In this document: piece after piece, positions 1 through 12,200 of the stretch
How the letters are laid out: the number at the start of each line of letters is the position of its first letter
How positions within the stretch are numbered: position 1 is the stretch's first letter
NCBI GenBank assembly: GCA_002751075.1
Contig: NAOQ01000127.1
Location: 1-26,587 of the forward strand
Direction of reading: 5' to 3'
Source of the DNA: Ichthyophonus hoferi
Lineage: Eukaryota > Opisthokonta > Ichthyosporea > Ichthyophonida > Ichthyophonidae
DNA: 26,587 nt
Program-made: the position numbers and the translations under genes
The notes under the pieces: model-generated
What the model was told of the DNA's origin: nothing
Databases searched by the model: none
What the model saw: the letters and a program-made list of their open reading frames with translations, nothing else

Positions 1-3000
1 TTGTAAATGCAGAGGATTTTAACAGTTCCAACACCTGGGAATTAAGTAACTATTGTACTAATCACACTGTGGTTTACAAATTTGAGCTGAATGGACATTA
101 CATTTGTAATCAACGGTCTAAATTGTTTTAATTAAACTTTTGACTGCTCATTGGTAGTGAAGTTGATGGAGTAATTAATGACTAGTCCAACTAGTTGATT
201 ATCTTACCCATTTCAAATCCTTTATACTAAAGGGATATGGAGATGCAAATTTTGTAGAGAATCAAAGCTTCAGGGAGGTCAGCATTGTTAAAATTTACTG
301 CATTATGATTGCCTAAGATTTTATTATTACAATTCTTAGAGTATATGCAAATCACTTATTGTAGTGTTTTCATGTTGGGTTAGCATATGCAATACCACAA
401 TATATATTCATTTTGTTTACTGCCTCCATTACTAAAAGTGTTAAAGGGTATTGTAGTTTGAATCATCAACTGATAGGAGAGTCATCATGCAGTATATGAA
501 AAACATAGCCACTAGTAAATTTGCAGGTGATTTTATCCTCAGCAAATTAGATTCAGTATAGCCATCCAATTGACATACCAGTACTATAATGTACTATCAA
601 CCTCTCTGTTTGAAGGTACCTTAAGCTCCCTGGTATAACTATTATTGTAGTATTGTAGTATGGAAGGCTAGTTTCACAGAAGCTTATATTCCTGCTGATG
701 AAAATGCAATAGTTTACCATATCTAAAAATCCATAGACTTTTTAAGTATCCTGATAACTTAGCATTCCTGCTTGTGTCCTCTTAAAGACAACATGCTTGT
801 GATCACAATCTTCTAAACACAGCTACTCTGAAAGTACATAAATATTAGGCTATTGTTGCTCTTCTATGCCACAAATCCTAGGTACTGGTACTACAGACTT
901 GGGCAGGATTTTGATTGTGCAAACGTTTAGAGTAAACATTCCAGCTTTAATGGCATTATAACAGAAATTCTGGGGAAGGCCACTTGCAATCAAGGAGCTT
1001 CTGGCCATGATAAAGAGGATCTAATAGAAAGGATCACTAGAAAATTTTTGTTGTGGGTAGTCTGGGACTGTAGTTTGGTGGTATACCCCAAAGTTCTTCA
1101 ATTATTCTTTAAAGATTATGCTGGGTACTCTGAACCATTACTAGTCACCAAAGTAGACATGCGCACACTGTGTTTAGTAGTTGTGTACACATGGTGGTGC
1201 TCAAATCAACTAAACATATCTGACTTCTTCCTCATTAAATACACACTTAAATAGTGAGAATACTCTCCTATAATGATGATCATATAATTAAACCCCAGAA
1301 AAGACCTCTTAATAGGTCTGAAAATATCAGAGCTTAGCCTTTCTAACACTCTTGTGATCTTATTTATTTTAGTAGGGTAGGTAGGCACTTGAAATTGGAT
1401 AAGACAGAAGCATTATAAGCCTCTTCATACTTTATATTTAATTTTGTTTTACATGGAAATATAAGGGTTGTCTGAGGGCCTGGATCCAAGTATGTTGGTT
1501 TAAAAGTCTTCAACTGTGGTTTCCCCTTTACATATGCCACCAGGTCTTTGATTTTCTTGTTTTCTGATCAGAGTAGAAACTGTTGCTTCTTTGCTTCAGC
1601 TTGTATTCATTCCAAGCTCTTCCCAAGTCAGATGACCTTGTCGCTTAATTTATAAACACAGTAATTTACAGTAGTTCCAGTAAATATTACGTTCTTCCCT
1701 TGATATGCTTCCACTTCATCATCTTTAAAAGTAGTGCTAATGCTTTTTCACCATAGAGCAGGTAAGACAACTAAAATCATGTTCAATTCTGGGATGTATA
1801 GAATATTGACAATTTCATGATTTCTGTCTTGTTTCCTATAGTGGATAATCACAATATGTCTCTACTTCCTAGAGTATCACTTTCATTTTCACTTTACCAT
1901 CTGACTGCTGAATATTGTGGGATGAATGCTGCAAAGTCCTCCTTGTTGTGGTGGAGGTGTCTCAAAAAACCACTGCTGCTCAATATGACTGTGGATGGGC
2001 CCAGATCAGTTGTTCTGTATGCTTTGATTACACATTGTAGCTATAGAATCCTTGTCATACCCAGTTGCATGGGCAGAATGCAGCGTCTTGGTAAACGATC
2101 TACCTTTGCGCTTATATGGGGCAGTTTTAATTTTCCCATCTGTGTTCTCGTTTTCTAATTTAGGTCTTCTAGGGACTCTCTTGTATGAATGGTTTCTGGG
2201 TCCAGAATTAATGTCATCTTACAAAACTAAATCCTTTAATTTCCATATTAAAGGGCAGTCTACTATCCTGTAGTTCTTTTCACACATGTTGTACTAAGAC
2301 TTATAAGAGATGTAAAGACTCTTTGTATCTGCTGTTAAATGATACTTATCTCTTGAAAAATATCCACATGAATGAGCTGATGAGTAGTCTATTGGCTTGG
2401 ACCAATCTTTGTATGCAAAGAGCCTTATGAATTTGTCAAGAATCCTCTCCTCACTTTAATTTATCAAGAAGGGATCCAAGTCTTAGACATATTTACAGGT
2501 CTAGCCAAGTCTTTGACAAATGTTTTAAACATTGTTTCATCTGTATCCTCTAAATATAATCTTATTAGTCACTTGGCTGCAACCTGTACTATACTTATGC
2601 AAACAATTGCTTTTTGCTCCTCTTCAGAAAAATCATTTTTATATTTAACATAGTACTGTGATTATTTGGACTTAGCCTTTCCATCAAAACATTGCGAAAG
2701 GTTTACATATCATATGCAAATTGAACAATATTCCATTCAGCATGCAAGTTTCGATGTATAGCAACAGTAGTAAAGGTAATAGCAAGCGTCTGACTCTATT
2801 TTTGATGGATCATCAGAATTGCCAAGTTTCTCCCTCATTGGGGGGTTCTGAATTTCTTAGATGCATCTTTAAATATTCAATATGACCAGAGTATTTTTTG
2901 TCTATTGTAGACATTTAATTCCTTTTAATTGGGAAGGGTATGCCATCTTTATTAAATTCAATCTTATATATCCTTCTGATTTTTGAAATGTCTTTTGCTG

Positions 3001-3169
3001 ATAATATAGATTCTCCCTTCCTGTCAGAATCTGAGCCCATTTTTTCATTTACATTTCTACTTTGCTCTTGACTAGGAGCATATGTTGAAGAGTTGTGCTG
3101 CCCCTGCATATTTGAGGTTGAAGAGGTTTTATCAGACAAGCAAGTATCTTTGTAGTGGAAGACCTGCCA
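1..3169. other. AT-rich region without a recognisable gene
   Basis: I find no exon chain, RNA gene or complete transposon here. The longest open frames are short, such as 1817-2158 (+), and show no family motif or matching splice sites. The minus strand of about 1500-3187 contains short stretches with lysine- and glutamate-rich composition broken by many stops, which could be a decayed gene or transposon, but I could not name it. The region adjoins the repeat pair that starts near 3170 and may be part of the same repeat-rich block. Confidence 0.5.
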
Positions 3170-3187
3170 AAGTATTTCAGCTCCCAC
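2915..3187 (-). other. weak charged open reading frame, unknown
   Basis: This open frame of about 90 codons is rich in Ser, Lys, Asp and Glu. It ends in a basic stretch (KIRRIYKIEF, then FPIKRN). It has no ATG at its upstream end, where it runs into the start of repeat copy A. A low-complexity charged composition like this is typical of the disordered N-terminal part of many transposon or nuclear proteins, but it also arises by chance in AT-rich DNA. I do not recognise a family and see no clear continuation downstream. It could be a remnant of an element transcribed away from repeat copy A. Confidence 0.2.
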
Positions 3188-4010
3188 AAGTATTAGATTG
3201 AATATTTCATGATGTTTTGTACAGGATTACAATGTTTATTGTTCATTTTGCGTTGTACCTCTAAATATTCAATATTGCCTACAATGGGGTGTCAATCAGT
3301 TTATAAGAGTTAGAGGTTAATTAAAGGAAATTATTTAAGTATATAGTGTTACTAATTTCATTTAATTAAGATTAGATTGCAAAGGGAAGTCTAGCTCAGG
3401 AATTAACCGTGGTTATTAAATACTATTGGACATTGATTTCTAAGTATACATAATGATGCAGGATACAAAAGATATGTAGCAACAAAATGATCTTTTGAAT
3501 AATCATTGAAAAATATGTTGCAAACAACACAGTTTGGTAGAACCCCTAAACGGGGATATATGTATATTTGGTGTTTATCACAAGGTCAACTGGTATTGAC
3601 CTGGGCCAGCAACTCAATAACTAGCATGCACAGACTTAAACTGGATCCTTTTAGTTCTATGGCTTATTGCAATAAAAATGCTGTACCAAAAACCTAGCCT
3701 CTTTGTGTTGTTTGTAGGAGGTAGTATGGTAGTTTCAAGGAAACAGACGCCAACTCCCAACGTTACCAGGTTCAAAAGGAAGAAAATTATTTCCATGACA
3801 AATCAAATTGTATCAGTAAGTGGAAAGAAGAAGACAAGAACTAGATTCTCTTCTGTCAGCAAGGAAGAACTTTACAGACACCTTTTAGAAGAATAAGACA
3901 TGAGTTCCGGCAATAAGATTGGTAGACAGTTTATGACTGTGGATAGTGATAGTAATAATGAATCCATGAGTTCAGCAAATTACAATATTGCAATAACTCC
4001 ATTGGGATGT
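3170..4010 (+). repeat. diverged direct repeat, copy A
   Basis: The start (TATTTCAGCTCCCACAAGTA) matches copy B at about 4366 (TATCTCAGCTCCCAGAAGTA). The match continues in order through GTTTATTGTTCATTTTG, GTCAATCAGT, TAATTAAGA, CAACTGGTATTGACC, CACAGACTTA and CAATAAAAA to a short coding-like segment. The copies are clearly homologous but well diverged, so the duplication is old. Each contains an AATAAA hexamer (here near 3671) shortly before the open frame. That would fit a long-terminal-repeat-like unit or the promoter and first exon of a duplicated gene; I cannot decide. Exact edges are uncertain by tens of bases. Confidence 0.65.
3678..3896 (+). pseudogene. N-terminal coding remnant in repeat copy A, family unknown
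   Basis: The frame from the ATG at 3726 encodes a basic peptide beginning MVVSRKQTPTPNVT, followed by KRKK and KKKTRTR clusters that resemble nuclear localisation signals. The equivalent segment of copy B (MIVSKRQTTPNIT, then KRK and EKRRKRG) is clearly related. In both copies the basic part is followed by serine- and aspartate-rich sequence. The shared pattern of basic head then acidic/serine tract suggests one ancestral coding exon. Neither copy continues into a recognisable domain, so I call it decayed. It may be a transposable-element protein N terminus or a host gene fragment. Confidence 0.35.
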
Positions 4011-4362
4011 AATTACCCTGGTGGATAATAACACCTCTGTCTCATTAAAAGTTTTAATTAAATTTTTTTGTATGATTTCAGCTTTGCCACTAGAGCCTGA
4101 TGTGAATCGAGTTATAGTTTTCTTCCTTAGTAAAGGCATCCATGTGTTATTGTGGTAATTATACATAAGGTTTTCATTCCCCACTAAATATCTTATTTTC
4201 AACAATTGTGAGAATAGCCTTAATGATATTATCTTTTAACTTCAATTATATTTTAGTAATGAATTATAGATATCTTGTCTCAATGAAGGATCTGGCGTTG
4301 GAAAATATAAGTTAGAGTAATAGAGCATTGGGCAAGCTTCAGGTTGTGCCTTTTTCCTGTTG
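3972..4362. other. spacer between the two repeat copies
   Basis: About 350 bp separates the end of copy A similarity from the start of copy B. It contains one minus-strand open frame of 77 codons (3972-4205) with no motif or family similarity that I can see. I find no gene, RNA or terminal inverted repeat here. Confidence 0.4.
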
Positions 4363-5205
4363 AAATATCTCAGCTCCCAGAAGTATTAGGCTGGATATTT
4401 CATAATGTCTGTTAGTAAAAGACGTTATTTATTGTTTGTTTTGCATAGCACCTCTTAGTATGCAATAGCATTTACAAAGAGGTTTCAATCAGTATTATGT
4501 GTTAAAACTTAACTAACACAATTAATAATCTCACGGTGTCCCTAATTATATCTAATTAAGACTAAAAGCTTAGTGTGGATTAACACATAAATTTACCATG
4601 ATTTAAATAGCGTTGGTAATCTGAACTTTAATTGTGTTCAATGATTGATGCATTTTACATAGCATTCACTAATTGGACTAATGATGCTGACATTATGATA
4701 AGATAACAAGTGATGTTGTAAACATGTTAGATAACACGAAAATTGAGTACCTTCTCAAATAACATGTCATTTTAAGACTTATCATCTGGCCAACTGGTAT
4801 TGACCATGCACACAAAAATTATATAACATAACCAGCAAACACAGACTTAGTCTGAATCCTTTGGGTAATATGAGTTAAATCAATAAAAAGATTCATACCG
4901 AAGACATTGTATCTTTGTGTAGTAATTTGGAGTTTGTTATGATTGTTTCAAAGAGACAGACCACGCCAAATATTACCTTAGTGAAACGGAAGACAGCTAT
5001 TCCGTCAACTAACAAGAAAGGATCCCTGGGAGAGAAAAGAAGAAAGCGAGGATACAATTCTCATCAGACAGCAGTGACAGGGAGATACCAAGAAATTTAT
5101 TAGGGAGACTAAACTTTAGTTCTGAAGATTCTGAAAAGAGCGGCAGTGATTACCAATCTGTTTGTTCCAGAGATTCTGACATTGCCATTTATGGTTACAT
5201 ATTGT
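4363..5205 (+). repeat. diverged direct repeat, copy B
   Basis: This is the second copy of the unit described for 3170-4010, in the same orientation and offset by about 1.19 kb. Collinear matches include CTCCCAGAAGTATTAGGCTG, TTTCAATCAGT, TCTAATTAAGACTA, CCAACTGGTATTGACC, CACAGACTTAGTCTG and CAATAAAAAGATTC. A TATATAA-like stretch near 4816 lies about 65 bp before the AATAAA at about 4881. The coding-like segment follows directly. Copy B keeps more of the downstream acidic part than copy A does. Confidence 0.65.
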
Positions 5206-5279
5206 CCTGTACTAAGTCTAGTAAGTTCAACATAAATGCTTTATTTCCTTATTGCTTCAACCTCATTGCTTTATGTTGA
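4915..5279 (+). pseudogene. N-terminal coding remnant in repeat copy B, family unknown
   Basis: The segment begins with a basic peptide (MIVSKRQTTPNITLVKRK from 4939) related to the one in copy A. It is followed by serine/aspartate/glutamate-rich sequence including NFSSEDSEKSGSDY. The reading is not continuous over the whole segment, so this looks like a decayed copy. Conservation of the peptide pattern between two otherwise diverged copies suggests it was once translated. No catalytic domain follows and the element class cannot be assigned. Confidence 0.35.
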
Positions 5280-6235
5280 AACATCTCCACAACTAAAAAT
5301 CCAATCTCATCTTAAACTGAAAAAAACCCCCTATGATTGTGGGAGCTTCTACAATATGGTTTTAAGATTTAATTACACAATTTTTCAAGTTCTGATTGTT
5401 ATGCTTTACCTCTTATGACATGATATATACTGTTATAGACAAGCAGAATCTGGTGTTATCATTACTAAGCCCACAACCCAAGATATGACAATAAACCAAA
5501 ACCAATGCTCTTATTAAATAACATCCTACTAGCCATGTATTACAAGAATAACTATTTGGTTCATTATTAGATAAAGTATAATTTCTGTTTACACTATTGA
5601 CCACTAATAGTTTATCTTTATTGATTCCTTAGTAATTATTCCTCAGGGCCCCTAATGATCACCTGTGAAAATCCTTAAATACTTGCTCTCATTTGCAGGT
5701 CTCACTCACTCTATCACCTTTGAACAACTTGGTACAAATATAGTAATTAGATCATCAATTATATTGCCTTGAGCCTACTCAGATATCTGATCAATCCAAT
5801 TCTATCTTATTGGCAATTACCTTCTATCTAATCATAATAATCCACCGTTTTGGATCTTATCATTTTGTCCTAATGAAAATACTAGAGGTACATCCCAATT
5901 GCTATTTAATGCAAACAAATTACATACCACATTAATAAGGTTTTAGTGATGCCTAATAAATTTAGCACTACCTTATTCCTACATTTTCCCCTTTGTTTCC
6001 ATACTGTTCCACACCCCTGATACTAGATTATTTTTTATAAAGCTATCCACTCTACTTTCCATTTCCTGCCTACTCTAGCCATCTATAATTTTACAAGCAG
6101 CCCTTTAGAAAATGATTTATTAAGGGGATGGATGGGTGCCACTATGAATAAAACAGAATATATATATGGAGCAAGTTTGAGTGTACATAGAATAAATATT
6201 GAACAAGTACAAGTCAAATCAATGACTCCCTAGAT
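5280..6235. other. 3' flank of the DET1 homologue, otherwise empty
   Basis: No exon, RNA gene or repeat family was recognised. The right-hand part should hold the 3' untranslated region of the minus-strand DET1 homologue, whose stop codon is at 6236-6238. Confidence 0.5.
6116..6121 (-). promoter_or_regulatory. candidate polyadenylation signal for the DET1 homologue
   Basis: The minus strand reads AATAAA here, about 115 nt beyond the stop codon of the DET1 model. The spacing and canonical hexamer suit a short 3' untranslated region. AATAAA is common by chance in such AT-rich DNA, so this is a candidate only. Confidence 0.4.
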
Positions 6236-9200
6236 TTAGATAGCTGTAGAGGATGGAGGATCAGGGGTGGGAGTATTGGGCCAAAAGGCCTTAAAGTGTA
6301 TGTTGACCACACATGGTTGCATAGAGTGCTGGGGACTGTGCTGGGCTGACACTACTAGAGGTAGAAAGGGATGAAAGCTGTACTGTGCAAATCTCTTGCG
6401 AGGTAGAGGTCCACTTCCTGCACATACTATGCAATCAGATTTCTGTAAAGCTTTGCTGCGGGCATCTACATCCAATCTTGCAAAAAAAGCAAAGTGAATA
6501 AATGCTTTCATTTTGTTTGAACCAATCCATCATCTACTAATATACTCTAACGCCAGAAAAATTCAATCAGCACGTCTATAGTAATGTATCCACCCAGAGA
6601 TGATCAACATATAGCTACACAGCTAACAAGTGTGCTTATACAAAGGTAAATGCGTAATATATCTAAATTTAAACCCCAATAAAAGCAATATTAGTATAAA
6701 ACAAGCCAGCACCATATATTACAAAACTATCCATGTGGTAGTGTATGAGGTCATGTACCATTGCTTTTTTTTAATATAGCTGCATCCATTAATGGGAATA
6801 AAGTGACAAACAGAAGAGAAAACACACAAATGCACATATTCATATATGGGTACATACCAGATGATGAGTCAAGCTTGAACTTGAATGCACCAGTCTGGCG
6901 GGAATAAAACTTTGGGGGGTAGTCACCACAACTGTAAGGTCTTTCAAAAGGACTTACTACCTAAGAAAATGATAAATCAATCATTGAGATATAGCATACT
7001 ATCATGATCAGATTTGATCAGATCACTTACCCAAATAATTGGGCAAATAATACATAGTAAAGTCATGTCCATCCTTAGTTGTGAAGAAGGCATTAACAGG
7101 GCAGCTATAAAAAGAGATAACATGCACAGGTACTGGGACAAAGAGGGAAAGTAATATATGCACAGTTATTTAATTTCAGAACAAAACAAAGCCCTGAAAA
7201 TATATATAGAGGGCATCAACTAAGACTATCAAGACCACCAAGGGCTGCTTGCAAGGGAAAAGGAAATACACAAAAGGCAAATAATTAATTGTAAAAATAG
7301 AAGAGAAATTAAAACCAGAGCAATGCAGTTTACAGATATGAAGAGAAGGAAAAAAGCATAAAGGAGGCACTTATAACAAAAGGAAACCAGAAAGCTACAA
7401 AAGTATAGGAACTGAAAAGAATCTAGTCAAGTATGGATAAGAAAGCAAAATATCAATAAAAAAGAAAGGATGGGCTGAATGAGGTGGTGTAAGACAAGGG
7501 AATAAATAATAAATAGATTTGTTAACTGAAGATATAGAGTAAAAAATAATAAAAAAAGAATTGCAAAAAAAGAAGGGCTATAGGGAAAACAGAGTAGATA
7601 TTTTTACCTTGTCATCATAGCTGAACAGGCTGAAATCAAAATATGGACTGCAGTGCATGTATAGGTTAGCCACCAATATATCATGGAAGTGCATTGACTA
7701 CAGGCATACCAGTTGCGAGAGCCAATACACATCTTCCTATCTAGAATAACTTGACCCAGTATAAGGAGGGTGTGGGAACAAAGCTAACCTTTGATTAAAA
7801 GACTGACAGGCAAGAGGAAATAGTGCTAAGATCTTTTTGATGGCATTGGAGTGGCCTCCTGTGAGTTAGACAGATCGTGTCTGGCCAATTAGACATCAAT
7901 CATGGCCCTATACATCTCATATATTTACATTTTAATCATTGCTCTATCTAACCCATGCCTCTCTCCACAAACAATATCATAGAAAACACATGCAATCAGT
8001 CTGTGTTAGGTATAATGCTTCTATAAGATTAATGTGTTTGTAGATGCTGATATGGTTTCCAACTCACTCATGTCAGAAAAGGCTAATAGCTACCAATATT
8101 GGTCACCAGTGCATCAATCAGTTTCCCCCTTTTGATACATGCATTTCTATTTGACCCCATCTAGGCTCATACACAATAAAATCACAAACTCAACATTTCT
8201 GAGAAATTTAGTGTTAGGTATCAAAGATACATTGACATGGGCTGAAGCGTTCATTTGCTCTGTTCCACAGGCACCACAACATACTCCCTTGCAGCATGCA
8301 GTATGGCAATTGGTGAACTACAAGAAAATTTACCATTACGTGCATGTTTGATTGCTTGCTTATGGGTCTCGAGCCATTTGCGCATATGCTGGTTATTGGC
8401 ATATGAGCTTACTGCTGAAGTGGGCAGGTCAAAGCTACTAGTGAAGAGATAGTCACTGCCTGACAGTAGCTGTTAAGACCATTAATTACTACACAACTAC
8501 AGATAACATACAGGGAGCAGCCAGAAAAGATCCAAAGACACCAATATACATGTGAAATATCAATTATTCCTGCACAATCTAAGTTATATAGAGAATATTG
8601 ATCATCCTTGGTATACTAAAAGTACTACTCAATTAGAGAGTATCAAGAGACATTATCCTCCTTAATCTAGAATCATTAATCAAAGCAGACATGGTCAGTG
8701 ACATCCATCACACCTGTATAGCCATGCTTGCATTATACAACCACCTGGTATACCTGCTGTATATACAGGCTTCTCATTTCATTTTCCATTGTTCAATTCC
8801 CATCCACAAGCTCATATTTAATATCTTGTCTGCATGTCTTTATCCAATAATTATACCTTCGTAGTCATAAAAGCTACAGTCAATATGAACATACTATTAT
8901 TATTGTCATCTTCCTTGTAACATTAGAATTAATTAGCAAAATAGAAGCTTATACAACAATGAATTAGTCAAGACCAGAAATGCTAATAGCTGTGTCATAA
9001 ATAGGCTATAGTTATATCCTCATCTAATAATTTTATAATGAGGAGAGCCATAACACAGCTCTATCTCAACAATTAATAAATGAATTCAACCTATATTTTC
9101 TATTTTAGCACATCTACATATACCATTTACCATCCAAACATACATATCCATGTCTATAGTCATAGGCACACTGATACATTTATACAAACATACATATTTC

Positions 9201-12200
9201 CTTTCAGAACTCTCTATACACAGATGTACATGCATGCATAAACATATTTATCCACCTATAGTTGTAATTTAAACATATATAACTACATATTAAAATTGTT
9301 ACCTGTGTACATATGCATTTAAATCTACACTTTCATTTGTATACATGCAAGAGTGTGCATAATTAACTCCAACACCCAAAGATGACAAGAAATTAAGATA
9401 TATAAATCTACATATGCCTAAGAATACACAGCAATGGTCAGTTGAGAGAAATTAACTAGACTTTAAATGCACAGAGTTCCTCCATACCATGTTCAGGAAG
9501 GTCTCTGATGTGTTCTCATAGACTCCAATGACATCACTGCTGGATGAGCATATATTAAGTACACCAGATCACATTATAGTGTGCACATACTAGGCATCTT
9601 ATATTAATACCAATACAGAATTATTCTAAATATACTTAAAAAACATATCACCTATTTAGAGCGGGTAGATGAAAAATTCCTGATCCAATCAAAATATTTG
9701 TTGCTTTAAATAAGTGCAAACCAACATTGAAAGCATTGAAGCAAGCTATGAGATGGAGAGAGGTCAACTATACGCACCAATGGAAGCAGCATCCACCCCC
9801 ACCCCCCCCACCCCACCCCAATGACAGACAACAATATTCATGTAGAGAACGTAGGGTTTGGGGAAATATACGTAGTGCATAAGTTGTACAGTACATAAAA
9901 CATGGTCTGCAATGACGTATCATTCAGGTGACCTGCAGCAGCATCTTTTGCCCCATACTTGATTAGGAGGTGCTGTGAGTTCCACAGGTGGCAGACCAGT
10001 ATGAGGTCCATATACTATATAGCTACAAAAGGTCATCTTTATAGATCTGGATATGTATGGTAGAATCTAGAATCTATATACAATTAACTTACTACTGGGC
10101 CTTATGCAATGCTAAGTATTTAGTTTGAATGCCATGACAACCCAGTCAGCTAAACAGAGAGGTCTTATATTGCAATCGCACGTAAATTCTGTTTTCCATG
10201 CTACTTCAAAATGTACACATATGAAGACAGACATAAGTTCAAATACCTATATAAACATATTCACACATATGTGCATACATACTTACAAATATCCATATAT
10301 GCTCTCAATACAAGCACACACATCAATATTAAGCATGCACACCTATGCAATAAAGAGGATAAATATCTCTACATACCTCATCATCCATCAGTTGCACCTT
10401 CAACATGGCTAATTCTTCCAGCTGCTTGAAATGAAAACAAAAATTGTGTAATGCCGTATCCTTCTCATTGCTGTTGACTATATTGGTAATGATAATGGTT
10501 GTAGTAGTTAGTTGCGTGTGAATACATGTCTGTATATAAGTTTATTAAATTCAATATGAGATGCATGGAGGTCTAATCAATATATACATAGGGCTGAGAA
10601 CAACGTGTATATAAAACGGGAAACAAACAAGCTAGTGGTATTAACTGAATTTCTTTGCGTTTAAGGGATCTTGATAAGCTAGAGATGCCCACATATACAT
10701 GAAGGTATATAGGACTGAAACCTCACATCCGTGCTCACCTGCTTGCTTGAACAAATAAGAAAGTATCCGGTGTTTCAGACCACCAAGGGCAGATAATGCC
10801 ATACTGCTACAGAAACAGTTAGGCAAGGGTAGACCCCCTAGAGCACAAGTTAGGGCACTAGGGAAATCCATATGAGTTTGCAAGGTCTGAGCATGACAAA
10901 GCTGGGTGGCGTTATATTGGGCCACCAGCAGCTCATCTTGGTCATAGCAGAACAATCCTATCTATAGGATATTATATGCAGGTTATTGGTATGTGTAAGG
11001 GCAATAAGTCAGTGAAAACAAAAGGATTGGTTGATAGTGAGAGTGGTTGACAGGTGAGAAAGGAAGAAGAAAAGAAGTGGGAAACATGTATTTGTCCTAG
11101 CATCATTTTCCTATATATTCACAATTAGATTCTTCTAAAGAAGGGAATATCAGTCTCAAAGAGAGTAGTAGGAGGTAAAGCAAAACAGACAAGAAGCAGA
11201 AAAACTGGGACGCCATGGCAGGTAAAATTATCCACATATACAAAAAAACACCTGCACAAACCAAAGCATGTACGAATGTACAATTATAAATATATATATA
11301 CATATATACACTTTCTTACTATGGAAAAACATTCACCTTTCGTGTAGGAACAAAGGTACCAGTATTGCGAATGGTGATGATGTGTATGTTCTGGTACTGT
11401 AATGACAACACAGCCATGGTCATTCCATGTAGATATACCCCATTATTAACACTGCTGATAGGAATACTGTCATGCCGGAATCGCATTCTATCACACCTTT
11501 GTCCTGACTTAACTCGAACTAGATGAAAAATTGTATCCTCAAGGTTAGCAATCTGGCCCAATACCTCCTGCGTGGAGCTAGGAATGTTGTCTGTATTGAG
11601 GGGCATTGGGGAATAAGTAAGGAGGTATATAAAAAGAAATAATGAGCAGAAGATTGTGTCTATAGGTACAAGTGCAGTAGATATGTTAAATCAACATACA
11701 CTTCATGAAGTACAATTCTGTCCACTGGGAAATGGGTAGTGGTCATACTTTTAATGTTATATTGGACTAGTATATTGGCATAGTTCCACCATGATTATTA
11801 TTGCATTTCACCATCTCTGTATGAAACTTACACATTCAATAGTGCAGCAATTGTGAGTACATATGTTTCTATGTACAGGCATATGCATATCTATAGCCAT
11901 CAGCATATGTCTGTATTTAAATACACAGAAAAAATCATTTTTCACAGTACAGCTATATGATTCTCATTACAAAGTAGATAGGTTCCACAGTTGATGGCTT
12001 ATTGTGCAAGAATGAAAAGCCTATGTAGACAATCAAAATGTGCGACAAAAGGCATGTTATCCTATAATAATTGCCCCAAATAAGACTGTACACAGCCCTG
12101 CCATGTAGTGGTGTATCTTTGGAAGCATCAGCTCTATTATTTACCCGTGTTCCAACATTACACTCAATGAACTATATCTATATAAATATAGTAATCAGTA

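Noticed and set aside
1500-2900. A piggyBac-like or other transposase on the minus strand
   Set aside because: I looked for acidic catalytic motifs and extended similarity but found only short charged stretches between stops.
3170-5205. A complete LTR retrotransposon bounded by the two repeat copies
   Set aside because: Only about 360 bp lies between the copies, no polymerase, integrase or capsid-like domain is visible, and each copy carries part of a coding-like segment. Plain tandem duplication explains the layout as well.
10125-10429. Two overlapping plus frames with many Tyr/His/Ile residues
   Set aside because: They are low-complexity translation of a CATA-rich DET1 intron plus the antisense of exon 10.
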